Assembly (NCBI RefSeq): GCF_000003855.2
Contig: NW_003101682.1
Location: forward strand, 52,053 to 116,052
Source of the DNA: Blastomyces gilchristii SLH14081
Taxonomy: Eukaryota > Ascomycota > Eurotiomycetes > Onygenales > Ajellomycetaceae
DNA length: 64,000 nucleotides
Direction: 5' to 3'
Below the pieces are notes generated by a model. That model did not search any database, was not told where the DNA came from, and saw only the letters and a list, made by a program, of their open reading frames with translations. Shown in pieces: positions 1 through 14,000 of this stretch (positions are counted from its first letter, which is position 1; every line of letters begins with the position of its first letter). The position numbers and the translations under genes are program-made.

Positions 1-408
1 TTCTAATGAGAAGATAATGTATGAATAATCATTTTCTAATAAGAATACAATGAATATTTTTATAGTGTAAGAGGTCTACACTGAATAGATCAGTATAATA
101 CATAGATCTTATATAACAAAGATAAAAACATTAGAGAAGGAAAGAAAGAGAAAGTGTAGAAATCAGTGATCAGAGTGAATATTTATACATATATATAGTA
201 ATGTATGTAATGAAGCTTCAGAGTGGAAGAATCTATACATGTTTATAGCAGCTGAGAATCAGTGATCATCTATACGTGTTCATGGTGACTGAGGATCGGC
301 GATTGAGAATGGCCGAGAATCAGAGTGTACATGTTTAAGAGTGAAGCAGAAGAATCTATGAAGTGTAACAGAATAGTCTATATAATTGATCAGGCGCAGC
401 CCGCCACA
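1..408 (-). mobile_element. 5' end of a Ty3/Gypsy chromovirus, family A (copy A1, cut by window edge)
   Basis: Bases 66-408 match, on the minus strand, the LTRs of two complete family-A elements further right (42,982-48,660 and 56,084-62,331). The LTR begins TGTGGCGGGCTGCGCC on the minus strand (outer edge at 408) and ends CCTCTTACA at 66. Bases 1-65 match the internal sequence that follows the 5' LTR in the other copies, so the body of this element lies to the left of the window. The LTR is 343 bp against 310 and 293 bp in the other copies, so it carries small indels. The outer end keeps CpGs that the inner part has lost. The other target duplication is outside the window. Confidence 0.85.
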
Positions 409-1127
409 ATATGAAATAATAAACTGATTTAAAATAATTATTAAATTTCTCAGTAATACAGTTAATAAGAGCAGCAGTAATAAGAAATCTATTAATAGTA
501 ATAATTCTCTTTCTCTCTTCACAATTCTCATCAGTTTCTCTATTATTACTACTAATTCTGTCTCTCTTTTCTTCTCTGATCTTTCAACTCTGATGAGTGT
601 TCTGAGTCTTTGAACTTATGAAATAATCACTGAAATAGTAAGCTAGAGTCAGTGAAATAATTCTCAGATTTATTCAGAGATTAATAATTATATAGACTTT
701 TAAATACTCAGCATCTAATCACTTTAAAATCTTAACTTTTAAATATTAGATAACTAATGACAGTGTCTTTCAGATCATGACTAATCTGTAAATTCTAATT
801 TATAAGTTTAGTGATATGATCAATGAGAGCAATATAACTAGAAATGAAGATTATAAAAGAAACTTAATTCAGTTAATTCAGAAGAATTTAGATAGAAGTG
901 TCTGTAATTTTCAATAGAGAATAATACTGATGAATGAGATGATTTTTAGAATTAGTAATTATATAGATTGAATTCAGTGACATTATCAATATAATAATTG
1001 ATTTTTTCAGTTTATCACTTATTTACAGTGATTCCATCATTCATTCATCATTATACTATGATTTACAGCTCAGCAACCGTGTCGCTGATTGAAATGATGA
1101 AACAACCATAATCCGGTCGTGTAATAA
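409..1127. other. AT-rich spacer, no gene seen
   Basis: This stretch between the family-A LTR and the family-D 5' LTR has no open frame that resembles a protein. Most of it is strongly depleted in CpG, CC and GG like the surrounding transposons. The last 70 bases keep several CpGs and may be less-mutated flanking DNA. Confidence 0.6.
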
Positions 1128-1298
1128 TGTGGTTCGGAAGAACGTACGACCGTCGGATAATAACGCGGCCGCTTCCGAACTTGCTTACGAGTGTAAAGGG
1201 GCCATAGCAGCCACTAATTAATTTAGCGTATGATATATAAGAAGCCGGTGTACACCTGTAATCATACACTGAAAAAGAAAAGAAACCTTTGAATCACA
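1128..1298 (+). repeat. 5' LTR of family-D Gypsy element
   Basis: 171-bp LTR, paired with 9160-9330. The outer part (first 60 bases) keeps many CpGs, including GCGGCCGC. The inner end is mutated relative to the 3' LTR (GGTGTACACC here, GGCGTACGCC there). A TATA-like run followed by AGAAGCC lies inside, plausibly the element promoter. Confidence 0.9.
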
Positions 1299-2849
1299 TC
1301 TGATAGCATGTCTAAAAAACTGATGAGAAGCACAGGCTTCTCCAGAGCATGATAATTCTGTCTATGAAGCAATTTGTAGTTATCATGCCAGTGTGGTTCT
1401 AGAACATCTCAAAAGATAGTGTATAAAAAGCAGTGAGTGAAAGAGCATCTGATTGATACTGCTTCACTTATTGAGGAAAAACTTCACACTCAGGTGAATG
1501 CCACATATGTGAACAGATGAGATGTGAGAAAGAGAATAAGAGTGATGAATGAGATTCAAAGAAGTTCACTCTCTACTCAAAAGAAGGATAAAAGAAGAAA
1601 GTGGCCATCATCAGAGTCATATAATGATAACAGAAATCATACAGTGATATAATGATAGACATTGTACAATCAATAAGAAATCACTGAAATGAATACCTCT
1701 TCTAGTTAATACAAACAACACTCTTCTCTGCTATCTGAACTGAAAGATATACAGAACCTCTCAGAGAGTTTACTGAAAACAGTAAGAAAAGCAGCTGAAA
1801 TCACTGAATCAGAATCAAAGCTCTGTACACATACAAGAATTCTAAACAAGATCAAGACCTTGTGTACACAGTGACAGGCTGAGATGAAAGTCAAACAATA
1901 ATTAGTATTTACTGTGAATCAAGCATTCACTATGAAGAGCTTCACTGACACAATCATCATCATTAATAAGAATAGAGAAAATCAGATCTTAGACCTGCAG
2001 CAGGAGATTGAATATTTATATAGATAGATAACTACACTGAATCTGAAGATCTTATCATAATTATTCACAATCTCTTCAGAAGTATACACATCATTGAAGA
2101 CTACTGTACAGAATAAGAATCTGAGTATGAAATATATCAAGCTAAGAGATCTGCTAAAGTTATCAAGCTTTAATAGTAACTGAAAAAATGATGCTGCAAT
2201 CAGCTGACTAAGTCAGATGTGATTATATTATTGAATTGAATATGAACTCACAGACAGATAGTTAACAGAATTTCAACAAGTCTTAAGATCTGCTGTGTTT
2301 CTATATGAAAAAGTGAAGTCATTATAAATGACTGATGAAAAGATAAATCTCACAGATCTGAAGTGATATTCATTCTTATAAATATGAAATGAGTTTTTCA
2401 AATGAATCTTGCATAACTTTGAGAAAGTGAATATATGAGATAAGTGTTATAAACACTTCACTGAGTGTAGACAAGTGAGTAATCTTATATTATACTTTAT
2501 ACACTTCAGCTTATACTATCTTATATTGAATGAAGAGCTTTCAACATCTTTCTGTTTACAGATCTTCATTCATAATCTTATATCTGAGTTAAGAGTAGAA
2601 TGAAAATGCTTAATCTCACAGTCAGATATAGTGAAGAAAGCATATAATATTCTCATTATACAGAAATAAGTAAGTCAATTATAACAGAAAATACTGTAAT
2701 TGAGTATATCTCAGTGAAGAATGAATAATCAGACTTCTATAATATAAGTTACACATCTGAATACAATGAATCTAGATCTGAATGTCATCACTAAAGAACT
2801 GAATTCTCTGAAAAAGAAATCCTCTGAGTGAAAATCTTGATATTATAAG

Positions 2850-5800
2850 TATTGAGCTTGCTTCAACTGCAGATGTCAAAATCATGATATAAAAGATTGC
2901 ACTCAGTGTGCACAGTCAAGAGAAGTAAGAGAGTTAAAAAACTAACAGAATCAGTGAGCTCAGAGATACTCACTGATATTCTATAAAAAGTCTTTAAAAT
3001 GAAAGAGATGTCTGTGTTAGATGACTCTCTGAATTCTGTAAATATTAAGAGAAAGCAGGCTTCTGACTGAGATACAGATGAGAATGAAGTAGATACTTAT
3101 CTCAATATCTTAAGACCTGAAATGTTAATGTATAAGAGATACTTAGATAAGAATTGAGAGATAACTGTAAAAGTGTTAATAGACACAGAAGCTTCTATAC
3201 AATATATTAATAATTATATAATCTGAAGACTGAAAGAGATCTGTTAAGTGAAGAATCTCTGATGTATAAGATTATCTGATAACTGATATTTGATATCACC
3301 TGCAAGAGTAAGAGTTCTCTTATACTTTGAGAAATGATCTTGCTATATTTGAGTGTGAGAGCTGCAGAATGTGAAATACAATCTTATTCTCAGACTTAAT
3401 TAGTTTCAAAGGTTCAATTCACAGATTCAATGATGTACATGTCATATGCAGTTAACTGATAGAAAGAAAACAGTTCATACAATTCTATTAACTGATATAA
3501 GAAGAACATTTCATGTCTCTAATATAGAAGGATTAAATCTGCTTATATATTAATAAGTAAAGAGAATGATTCACAAGACCTCATCTGAAAGCATTCTGTA
3601 TGTCATATGAGACTCAGAAGCAGAGAAAATCAAGATAAAGAATATATGAAAGAATAAGTGTATGAAGAAGCTTCTGAAGAAGTATGAGAAGATCTTCTGA
3701 ACAGATTTTTCATCAGAATTACTGCTAAAATGAGGATTTGTACATGAGATTGATATGAGGAATGCAAAATCAGTCAATCAGAATGTGTATTCTCTGTCAT
3801 AAACACATCTTAAAGAACAGAAGTGTCAGATCACTGATCTTCTAGAACATAATCTTATATAACTCTCATCAAGTATGTGAGACTTTTCAGTTCTATTCAT
3901 GAAAAAGACAGGTGAGAAGTAATGAATGTGTATTAATTACTAAGTACTTAATAAGATTATAATCAAGAATGAATATTCACTGTCACAGATTTAACAACAG
4001 TTGAATACAGTTAAAAATATCTGATATCTATTAAAGATTAATCTTCTCTCAGAATACTGACAGATCTGTATAGACAAACTATCAGTCTCACAAACTGTGT
4101 TTAATATGCAATGAGAAAAGTTTGAATTTCTGATAATATTATTCAGTCTGACAAATGCACCTGTCATCTTTCAAATGATAATGAATATGATTCTTTATAA
4201 ATAGAATGAAATCTCATGTCTTATATATCTTAATGATATTTCAGTCTTTTCAAACTTATACAATGAATATCTGAAGTATCTTAATAAAGTACTTATAACT
4301 CTGACAGAGTATAAGCTCTATATCAAATCAATAAAGTATGTGTTTGAAATAAAAGAGTTAGAGTTCATAGAACATGTATTAAGTGATGACTGTATACATC
4401 TCATTTCAGAGAAATTGAATGTTATAGTGAATTAACTGCAGCTGAGAAATGTACATCATATATAATAGTTTCTTAAATTAATCTCATATTATCACAGATT
4501 TATCAAGGATTTCACATGAATATCTACATCACTCTCAGATCTCTTAAGAGAAACAGATGTAAATCTGTGAAAGAAGAAGTTTTATTCAATCATCTGAAAT
4601 ACTATGTATGAAGAGGCTTTTCTCACACTGAGAAAATATATAATAATATTCTCAGTGCTTATTTAACTAGATTGTGATAAACCTTTCTATATTAAGACAG
4701 ACACATCTGAATGAGCTATTGAAGACATTCTTCTACAGATGAATAAGAACAGCAAGCTGCATCTGGTGATGTATGATGGTAGAAAACTATCAGACACTGA
4801 GCTCAATTACTCAGTGCATGAAAAGAAATTGCCAGCAATCAAGCACACACTGATGTTATGAAATAGATATATTGACAATGAGTATATGATAACAGTGATC
4901 ACAGATCATGAAAGTCTTGTCTATCTATAATTAATAATAAAATCTTTCAAACACTTAGCATGTTGAATCTCAGAGTTCTAAGTATACAATCTTCATATCA
5001 AATACTGAAAGAGATTGAATACTGTGATATCTGATATAATCAGTCACAGACTTAATTTCATAAGTAAGAATTCTGTGAATCAGATATAAGAGAAGTTCAT
5101 ATTAAACACACTGAGAAGATACAAGAAATCAGAATGAATAAACATCATGATCTCTCACTTAAAGAATGACAAGATATCAGATGACAAGTATCTCATGAGA
5201 GTAGTAGAAGAGATATTTCTGAACTTCAAGCTGAGAAAATTGAAAAATAATGTTATACTTTACTGTGATCTAGAATATGCAGAAGCTCCCTATCTAGAAT
5301 CTTTATTTAGATATGACTTGATGACTCACATGCACAAGGAATTCAGTCACTTAGAAAGTCCTGAACTCATGAATGTACTTGAATAAAGAGTATACTGATC
5401 AAGCATGACTGAGAATATTCAGATGTACACTTACAAGTGCCTGAATTGTCAGGTTGTAAAAGAATCTAAGAAAGAATTAGAATGTGAGAAAGTACAACAT
5501 CAGATGAAGTGTATAATACAATTATTTAAACAATGAGAAATGAACCTCATAGACATATTGCTGTGAACACTAAATGAAAATTGATGAATAATCACTGCTA
5601 TTGATTACACTACTGACTGATCAGTTATGAAAGCAGTTTCAGAGATGATAGAGAAGATGATGATGAAGTTTCTACATAATGAGATCTATATCAACTATGA
5701 AATACTGTGTGAGATTCTAACTGATAATAATGCAAATCTCATAGAAGAAGCAGTGAGACATTTCATGAGTCAGTTATAGATAAGATATCATAGAACAACA

Positions 5801-6250
5801 TCATATCATCTGCAGATAAATAGAAAGATGAAATACTTGAATGAAATCTTGAGTAACATGCTGATGAAATATCTAGTGAGCAAGTCTATAAGATTATGAA
5901 ATGAATATCTCAGTCAGATGCTATTAGTCACACAAATTCAGCAGTATGCAGTCTTCAAGCATTCATCATTCTATCTGTTGTATGAATTGCATCCGCGCAT
6001 CTCAGAGAATGCTTCAGAAAAGATGAGAGAGAAAACAGCAGTTGCAGACATAGCAGTTACAGACATAGAACCAAGATTGAAAGAGATCAGTCATATATAT
6101 ACAAAAGCTAATGAGTTACTCCTGAACTGAGCAATTCAATCAAAAAGAATACAAGACTCACTAGTTAAGAAATCAAGTCTTAAGATGAGAATATGAGTTC
6201 TTATATGCAATGAGAGTTCTGAGAAGTTTTAATCTAGATAATTTGAACTC
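2850..6250 (+). pseudogene. gag-pol relic of Gypsy family D
   Basis: The polyprotein is recognisable but full of stops. A CCHC zinc knuckle (C-x2-C-x4-H-x4-C) is intact at 2859-2900. The protease active site reads IDTEAS at about 3182-3196, where the family has D-[ST]-G, so Gly has become Glu. The reverse transcriptase shows LTNAP near 4150 and YLND at 4226-4237 in place of the catalytic YLDD. RNase H follows at about 4690-4930 with KTDTS, RKLSDTELNYSVHEK and TDHESL. The integrase core lies at about 5580-6130 with AIDYTTD, LTDNNANL and YHLQINRK. Most in-frame stops are TGA at positions where Trp is expected, the product of TGG to TGA. It cannot make an active enzyme. Confidence 0.88.
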
Positions 6251-7176
6251 TATAAAATACTCAAATTATATTCTCTGAAAACTTATGCATTGAAGAAATC
6301 AGAGAGATGAGTCTTATACAACTTAATTAATAATTCATAACTTATGAAAGCAAAGATGCAAGACCTGAGTGAATTATAATTATTCACAGCACTATCATCA
6401 GTGTTGAAAAAGAAGAGACTTATAATTGAAAAGTCTCATGAAGTAAGAGAAATCATAGACACTTACAAATCAGATAATCTCACTTATTCTAATCTTTTCA
6501 TAATTATAAGAAAAGAATGAGAAGTAATGAAGAAATCAGATAAATATCATACTTCAATAAGTGATAAGACTGTAGCTGATTGTATGATAACACACTGCAG
6601 ACAGTGAGCATAATGTGATAAAGAACAGTCCCAAAGTGACAGACTTGTATATGAGTCAGATCATAGAAGAAAAAGGAATTCAGAGTTGAATTTAACTGTT
6701 TACATCAGTTCAATTACAGAGATCACAGAGAATGAACTATCTGAAATATTCACAGACATGTGAGACCAAGTCATCTCAATCTCTGAGAATGCTCAGAGAT
6801 CAGATGAGATTAGTTTTAATAAGCTGTTCACTGTAGTAATCTGAGTGAGTGAAGAGAGACAGTATAATACATAAGACAGAATTATAAAAGATGAAAGCTG
6901 CTGAATCTAGTCACTGAACACTGTATTATATAGAGATTGTATAAGAGTAGTGACTAGCAGATAAAGAAAAAGTGTAAGAAAAGAAAAGAAATAATGAATT
7001 GATCATTAACTGTAAGAGTAGACTGTAAAAGATAAATATTATCATACACATCTCATTCATTTTCATATGCTATATATTTAATCTATTTTCAATGTCATAT
7101 CACCTGAAAAATGCTAAAAACAAAGAAAATCTCAAAACTTGAGATTTGTAAGAAATTCAAGAGCTGTAAGTCACTC

Positions 7177-8616
7177 TCATAATAACACTGCATATATCTT
7201 CAATTCCTCTATCACTCTGTATATAACATTAATGTCATTTATTGCAAGATTGGCTGGAATGTCAATATAGAAATGCATACATGTATATATAGAAAAATTG
7301 AAGAAGAGCACAGAACCCGCAGGACCAGAAGTCAGGACAGAGAGAGCAGAGGTAGAAGAAATAAAAGAAGGAGATGCAGAATCAGATAAACAATGACAGA
7401 AGTCACTCAGAGCTGAACACTTATAACTCAGTGTGTGTACAACCTTCTCTGCAGAAGAGGGAGAGAAAGTGATGAAAGAAGCTTGAGAGTGAAAGAGAGT
7501 AGTCTCAGCAGCATTATCATCTTCAATTAAAATAATCTCTGACACTGAAGCAACTAAGAACTATTATTAGTATATAAAACTGTAAAAGCAGGAGTAACAA
7601 TTACTGAATGAATATCTGCTGATCTTAGAATTGTATATGTAATTACAACACACACAAGACTTCTCAGAAAGAGAGAGAGAGATATGAGAAAATGTGAAAA
7701 GCAGAATACAGTATGTAAATAACTCATTTTCACAATGACATCTCAGACAAGGCATACAAGTCTCATGCTCACAGATGTAAAAGAGTATAACATCTGTATT
7801 TCTGTTTCTGAAAACACAGATATCTTTTATCTGCATCATGAAGTCAGATAACAGATGTTAGAGAATAGACTAATACAGATTTATCATTCTGAAGAAATTC
7901 ATTAGAGCAGATATTCTTATAATATTGAACTTTACAGTTATAAAAAGTTTCTTAATATCTGTGAACATCATGACTTTATATATAATAAAACTCATAATAA
8001 TTTTCTCTAAGAATAGAAAAATCAGCATCAGAAAGAAAAGATAAAAAGAAAAAGACTTATAATCTTAACACTGTTAAGAGAGGAGATAATTCTCTGATAT
8101 GAATAAACAATTATCTCATCATAAATATTTAAAATAAATGTAATAATCAGTGTCTGTGACTGAGCTTCAGATAGTTGTGTTATATATCATCTTTATACAA
8201 TAAATTGTTCTAGAGATTAACAAGAAGAATAAGAGTATATATGCTGAGAAATGCAGTTCATCAAGTCTATACAACATCTTCTTGAAATGAGGAGAGCTGA
8301 TAATGAAAGCAGAGGTGATAGAACTAGAGAGAGCAGGGGTAGCAGAAGCGGGAGAACCAGACACAGGGACAGAAATAGCAGAAGTGGGAGAATCAGACAC
8401 AGGAGCAGGTGTAGGAGATTGAGAGGGGAAAGTGGCAGAGAAAGAAACAGAGAGGGCAGAGAGAGACATGAGAGACTCAGCTACACATAGCACAGACAAT
8501 TTCTTCATTATTGTGTTCTTCAAGTTCTCAATCAATGATTCAACATTGAGTTCACTATTATCAGCAGACACAGATCTGTCAATGCATGAAGATTTTACAT
8601 GAATAAAAATAAACAT
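7177..8616 (-). pseudogene. Antisense gene relic in the 3' part of family D, DUF3716-like Cys cluster
   Basis: Three consecutive minus-strand open frames (8616-8167, 7839-7567, 7545-7177) lie between the integrase and the 3' LTR, antisense to pol. The first has a Leu-rich N-terminal segment (MKKLSVLCVAESL) followed by a Pro/Ser/Ala-rich stretch. The second has a Cys cluster (CEHETCMPCLRCHCENE...C). The third is Ser-rich. A gene with the same order (Leu-rich helix, Ala/Ser-rich linker, Cys cluster ending in a CHY/CHW motif) is found at 9560-10390. Such Cys clusters resemble the fungal domain of unknown function DUF3716, which I recognise only by eye. No function can be given. Confidence 0.45.
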
Positions 8617-9159
8617 ATCAGCATCTGTGTCTATGCAAAATCATGCCAGAAAACATGATCAGAAACTCACTGTGAAGAAAAACAGTCAAGAGCATATGAG
8701 AAGATGAAGAAGATATGTCATTCATGATAATATATTCTAGTGATTGTTAGAAGATAAACAAGTTCTAGTCATGTTTCACAATATATTACACTTACTGCTA
8801 ACAAACTGCCTGGTATGAGCACTATGATGACACTTGTTGTGAGAATGAGAGGTCATTGCCAGGAATGCATACAATGTGATAGATGAACAGATAGAAAGAG
8901 TTGAACAGAAGAAGAAGTAGAAATGAAATAGTGATAGTGTTCAATGATGATGATGATGAAGAAGATGATTGAAGAATGAGAAAAGTTAGTAAATGAGAGA
9001 TGTAATATAGTGAAAGTTTCTTTGTGAGAGTGTACACAGAACACTAGCTGAATCAGAGATAGATTACATGATTGTGAAACACTAGTGATGAGCTAATCTG
9101 CATGAAGCTAGGACATACAACATGATCACATGAGCGTGACTGAATCTGGTGAGAGAGGA

Positions 9160-9330
9160 TATGATTTGAAAGAATGTACAATCATTGAATAATAACGCGG
9201 CTGCTTCTGAACTTGCTTACAAGTGTAAAGGGGTCATAGCAGCCACTAATTAATTTAGCATACAATATATAAGAAGCCGGCGTACGCCTGTAATTGTACG
9301 CTGGAAAAGAAAAGAAATCTTTGAATCACA
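9160..9330 (+). repeat. 3' LTR of family-D Gypsy element
   Basis: Pair of 1128-1298, same length. Its first 37 bases carry ten C-to-T or G-to-A differences from the 5' LTR, while its last 60 bases keep CpGs lost in the 5' copy. Both LTRs therefore preserve only the part facing outwards. Confidence 0.9.
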
Positions 9331-9559
9331 ATAACTCTATGTTCTTCTCATATGATTTGTAAGATAAAATATCTTAATGCACATAAGCCTCTGTATGCAA
9401 AGACATTGCAGAGCTAAGCTCAAAACAGAAGACCCTGCAAGATTGATTTTATGACTTATTATTAATAATAATAGAAGGAATAGAACTGTAAAAATATATA
9501 GAGATTCATTTTTCAGTGCAAAAGCATCAGCTAACTAAGTAAGGAAAAAAATAAAAAAC

Positions 9560-10390
9560 ATCTCACTCTGCCCTGCCGGCTCATATGTCATTCTCAAGGA
9601 CAGTTTGAGTGGCCTGAAGAAGGCTTGTAATAGTTCTGAATTTGATCTTCAGAGCTGCATTCTCCATGCACAGAGCCTCATTTTCAATACAAAGAGTCAA
9701 AATCTCAATATCATGATCATCAACTGACTCAATACTTGTCATCTATTTTTTCAAGATTCTAGCTTCTGTATTCTCAGCTGCAGAATGCTTCTTAAATGAG
9801 CTCTTCTTCTTGACTTTCTTTCTCTTTTCATTCTTCTGCTTCTTTTCTTTCACTTTATCATTCTTCTTACTAACATTGACTATGTATAACTATTAGTTAA
9901 TTGTATTGAAATTGACATATTTCATGTTGAAAAGTGACTCACTTCTATGATAAGAGCAGTGACTTTCAGTGTCATTGTAATGACAACTGACACAAGCTTC
10001 ATGACACCAATTCAGAGCACTGATACAGATGATAAAAGAGCCTTCTTCTCTGACACAGTGACTGCAGAGAATCACAAAAACAGCATCACAGAATTGTAGA
10101 AGAAGAGCTTTATAATTTATATTGATTTTTGTATTGATCTGATAACTCTTTCACAAGACTGACTCACAAGCACAGAACAATTTAATGAGAGTCTGTAGCT
10201 TCTTTAACAGCTTCTCAGACATTCTTTCAGCTAAACAAGTCAACAGTCAACTTGATGATCTAGAACTGACAGATGCAGCAGGGGCAGATGCAGGCACAGA
10301 TGCAGAACTGAGAATGAGATTGACAGCTGACAGCTCAGCAGGCTGAACAAGATTATTGAGAACTGTGCTGACTGTTAGAATTGCAATTTT
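9560..10390 (-). pseudogene. DUF3716-like gene relic downstream of the Helitron helicase
   Basis: On the minus strand, from N to C: an Ala/Ser/Pro-rich stretch (about 10,380-10,240), a Leu/Lys helix (MSEKLLKKLQTLIKLF), a Cys cluster at about 10,060-9,940 (CSHC...FIIC...WCHEACVSCHYND...CSYH), a Lys-rich stretch (about 9,880-9,790), and a coiled-coil-like end with repeated ENEALCMENAALK at about 9,670. In-frame stops interrupt it. The spacing C-x2-C, F-x2-C, G-A-C-x2-CHY, C-S resembles fungal DUF3716 proteins, judged by eye. The product may bind zinc; its role is unknown. It may be a passenger of the Helitron or an independent gene relic. Confidence 0.5.
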
Positions 10391-11099
10391 CATCATTTTG
10401 AGAATCTTACTTACAATGAATGTGTTTCAAGATGTTGTTTTCAGCTATAATAGCAGCATTGATGATTTTTTGAACTTCTGATGAATTAATAGAGATAAAT
10501 AATATAATTTCTGAAAAAAAAAAAAAAAGCTGACAGAGATGAGAGATGAGAGATAAGATGAATTCTTCAAAGAGAAAGAGAACACTCTGAGATTCATTCA
10601 CTTTCTCTCATACATGTGTTAACAGCTGTAAGAATTCAATATCTCTTATCACATGATGCAATACAGGCCTCAATAACACAGGTCTCAGAAGATTCTCAAT
10701 CTCTCAGATCAAAGATATTATTATATTAAATCTGAGCTGTATAGATTAATATCTGAATTGTTTTAATACCTTCTGTAGATCACTAACTGCTCATTCTCAG
10801 GTTTAGTGATTATAATAGAATCAGCTGCAATAGATTCATCAAATTCAATGATTGAATTCAGTGAATCTCTAAGCAGAACAGATAGAGAGAATGATAGAAT
10901 AGAGAATGAAGAACTTGCAGTAATGAAGAATGAGTGAATGAGCAGATCAAATGTGAACTGTAAAAAAGATGAAATAAAAGATGAATAAAGTTATATAGAA
11001 TATAGATTAGTAGAGACCTATAAAAAGAAAAGAGATATAACTTAGTGATCTGTTGACTTTGATATCTTGTATAATCAATCTCATGCATCTGCATGCTTC

Positions 11100-14000
11100 T
11101 GCTTACTTCATCATCAGATCAGCAAAATCTGGAATAATCAAAAAATTATTTGAACAGAAGACCTTGATATATTTTGACCTGTGAAACTGCAACATATGTG
11201 AGATCAGTCTGAAATTCAGTCTCAGAAATATCAAGAACAGCCTGATTAAGTGATAATTCTTGGGATTTATGAACAGTAATGATATATGCAACTGTAATAG
11301 AGAACTGTGTGCAGCTACAGACTTGATTAACATGAGAAAAGTCATGACAGCTGTGAAAGATAGGCACAAGTTTAAGACTCTCTCATTTCAAATAAGCAGG
11401 GCTGTCATATTTGTCAAAATTGATTAGCAGTGCAAATGAAGAATCTTGACAGAGATTCTTCACATCTGAACTTCATACAATTTCATGAAGAGTCTTAAGA
11501 GCACTGTTAATGAGACTGCAGTCTGTTCAAATATTCTGTAGAAGCATGATTCAGCAGCTGATAAAGAGAGAAAGATTCTGATGAAGATTATCAGTCTTAT
11601 CAGAATCTAACTGAGAAGTGTCTATATCAACATTTGTGACCTGAATATTAATAACAGATTGTTTACAGCTTCAAATAGTATCATTATTATAGACATGAAC
11701 ATGGCACTTCTTTACATAAATATGAATTGCATTCTCAAAGACTGGGGCTTCATGAGAGATAAGAGTCTGCACACACTTTGAAAAGAACTTTCAATCATTC
11801 AGAGTTAACTGATCAAGATGAAGATTTTTCAAGATCTCATGAAACTGACAGCTAGTGACATCTTCACTCACTTATCATTAAGTCACAGTAAGTTGAATGA
11901 TTTTACTAAAAGTCAAGTAGATTTGATGACTCTGAATGTCTTCTTTATGATCAATACACTCATTATGATAGAGTGAAGTTTGAAAAACAGATGAGAGCTG
12001 GTAGAAATCTTCACTGAGAATGACACTGAGATCATTAAAATGAGCATTCTTATGAGAGAATATATAATAACAGGTCTGATTAATTCATGAAAGTTGCTGT
12101 AAATCAATCATTGACTTTTCATCAATTAACAGATAGTGAACATCCTTAAAAAGGGCCTGCAAAGATTGAATATTTTGAGGGTTGAGTGATTCATATGACA
12201 TGTTCTTGTATATGAGAAGCTGAAATAATGCATGCAAGGTTCAAGTGTTAATGAAGTAAGCAGCTACACCAGTTGACACAGCTTGAATAATTGAGGTTGA
12301 GAGATCTTGAGCCTCTGCAAGATTTTGAAGAGTGATAGATAAAATCATAATCAGATAAGTTTTATCAGTGTCATCTTTATCATCTAGATTAATTAGCAAA
12401 GAATCTGAGAATCTGCTGTTAAGAATCTCAGTATAATGATAGAGAATAGTGTCATGAAGAAGGCATTGATCAGGGTCTAGAGTCTTGAATGAGTCATATT
12501 CATGAAGAGTAGTGTCTGCAGGGAAGTCAGTCTTCATATTATTTCAAAATTCTGTGTCAAGATTGATATAAGTGTCAACATGAGAGCTTCAATCATAGTT
12601 GAAATCTAAGAACTGATGATCAAGCTGTTCACAGTTTCAGGTGTTAATGAGATCATTATTATCACACTGTGAGTTTTGACAGATGAGCAATACTCAAGAG
12701 AGATCAAGCTTTTCTTCATCATTCTGACCATCTTCAAACTCAGGTTCTGATTCCAGCATGTCTTCATCATAGACATCAACTGAGTGATTATGAAAAAGAT
12801 GTCAATAATTAAAGGCCTCTGTAAAAGAGGGTCAAGAAGTGAGAAGATCAACAATCTTGAGATCTTCAATTTAATAAAAAGAGTGATGAAGAAGAAGTTT
12901 GATATAAGTATAGTTCTCTGAATCAGTTTCAAACTGATAAACAGAAAAGTAGATCAACACTCAGAGTTTTATACAGAGACATCTCTTAATTTAATGACTG
13001 TGAGAAAAGATTTAAAGAAATTCAAGAAATGAAAGATCTTCAAATTCAGTTAATCACTGCTTATATTTTTTCAAAAAGAATGAATCATATTGTAATTCAT
13101 CAGATTCAAGAATATAGCTATAATAATATTGAGATTCAGGCTGACAATCAACTGTAATTGACTTGTGAGAACCTATTTGTAAAGAAAGCTTTAAAAGAAG
13201 ATGATAAATCTTCTAAGTAGATCAATCACACTTATCAATGAGCTGATTCATAAGTTTAACAATCATAGAGAGCAGTGAGTGGCTTGAACTGACTCTTGAA
13301 ATCACTTATTGAACAATCTGATAATAGAATTCTGTGTCTGTTTCAGCCTTGGCAATGTACTTAGACAGATAATCAAGAACAGCACAGCTGCCAGTGCAGG
13401 GAGCAATGTCAGTATTTACTAGTCAGCTAACTGTAATCAATCTGTTATAGTTATTAAGAATTGAGTCATTACAATGAGAGTGCAGCTGGTAATATCTACT
13501 ACTCAAAGATTTGAGAATAGCACAGTCAGTTCAGTATTTATGCAGAAAGTGAAATTAGTAATGTAGATTACCAGTGACTCAGTGTTTATGAATACAGTAC
13601 TTTTCACTACAGTGATGACATTGAACATAGTTGAGAATCACAGATAAATGTTCAATGACATTTATCTGATCAGAATGACTGAGAGAAAGAAATAACTGTG
13701 CATCTTCAGACTGAGTGTGATTAGGCTCAGAATTCTCAGCTGTAATAATGAGGCCTTAGTAGTCAGCAAAGACTTGATGAGAGTCTTCATTCATATCAAG
13801 TTCAGAATTCAGCACATTCTTATATTAAAATACACTATGTGAGTGCACTGATCTGCAGTCTTACCACTCATAATGAGTTCAGTGATCTAGGATTTTGAAT
13901 TTCAGGTCTAGAATCTTTTCCTTGAAGATTGCAAGTTGTAGATGAAAGTAATGTGCAACTACAGTGAGATAGTCATAAATACTATCTCTTACAAACTTCA

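Larger units (their letters stand above)
1128..9330 (+). mobile_element. Ty3/Gypsy LTR retrotransposon, family D (complete, mutated)
   Basis: Two 171-bp direct repeats (1128-1298 and 9160-9330) bound the element. They begin TGTGGTTCGG and TATGATTTGA and both end TTGAATCACA. A purine run (about 9145-9159) precedes the 3' LTR as a polypurine tract should. ATAA lies before the 5' LTR (1124-1127) and after the 3' LTR (9331-9334), consistent with a 4-5 bp target duplication. The order gag zinc knuckle, protease, reverse transcriptase, RNase H, integrase on the plus strand is that of Ty3/Gypsy. About 2.3 kb between integrase and the 3' LTR is extra and carries minus-strand open frames. At 8.2 kb it is long for a fungal Gypsy element because of this insert. 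Confidence 0.9.
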
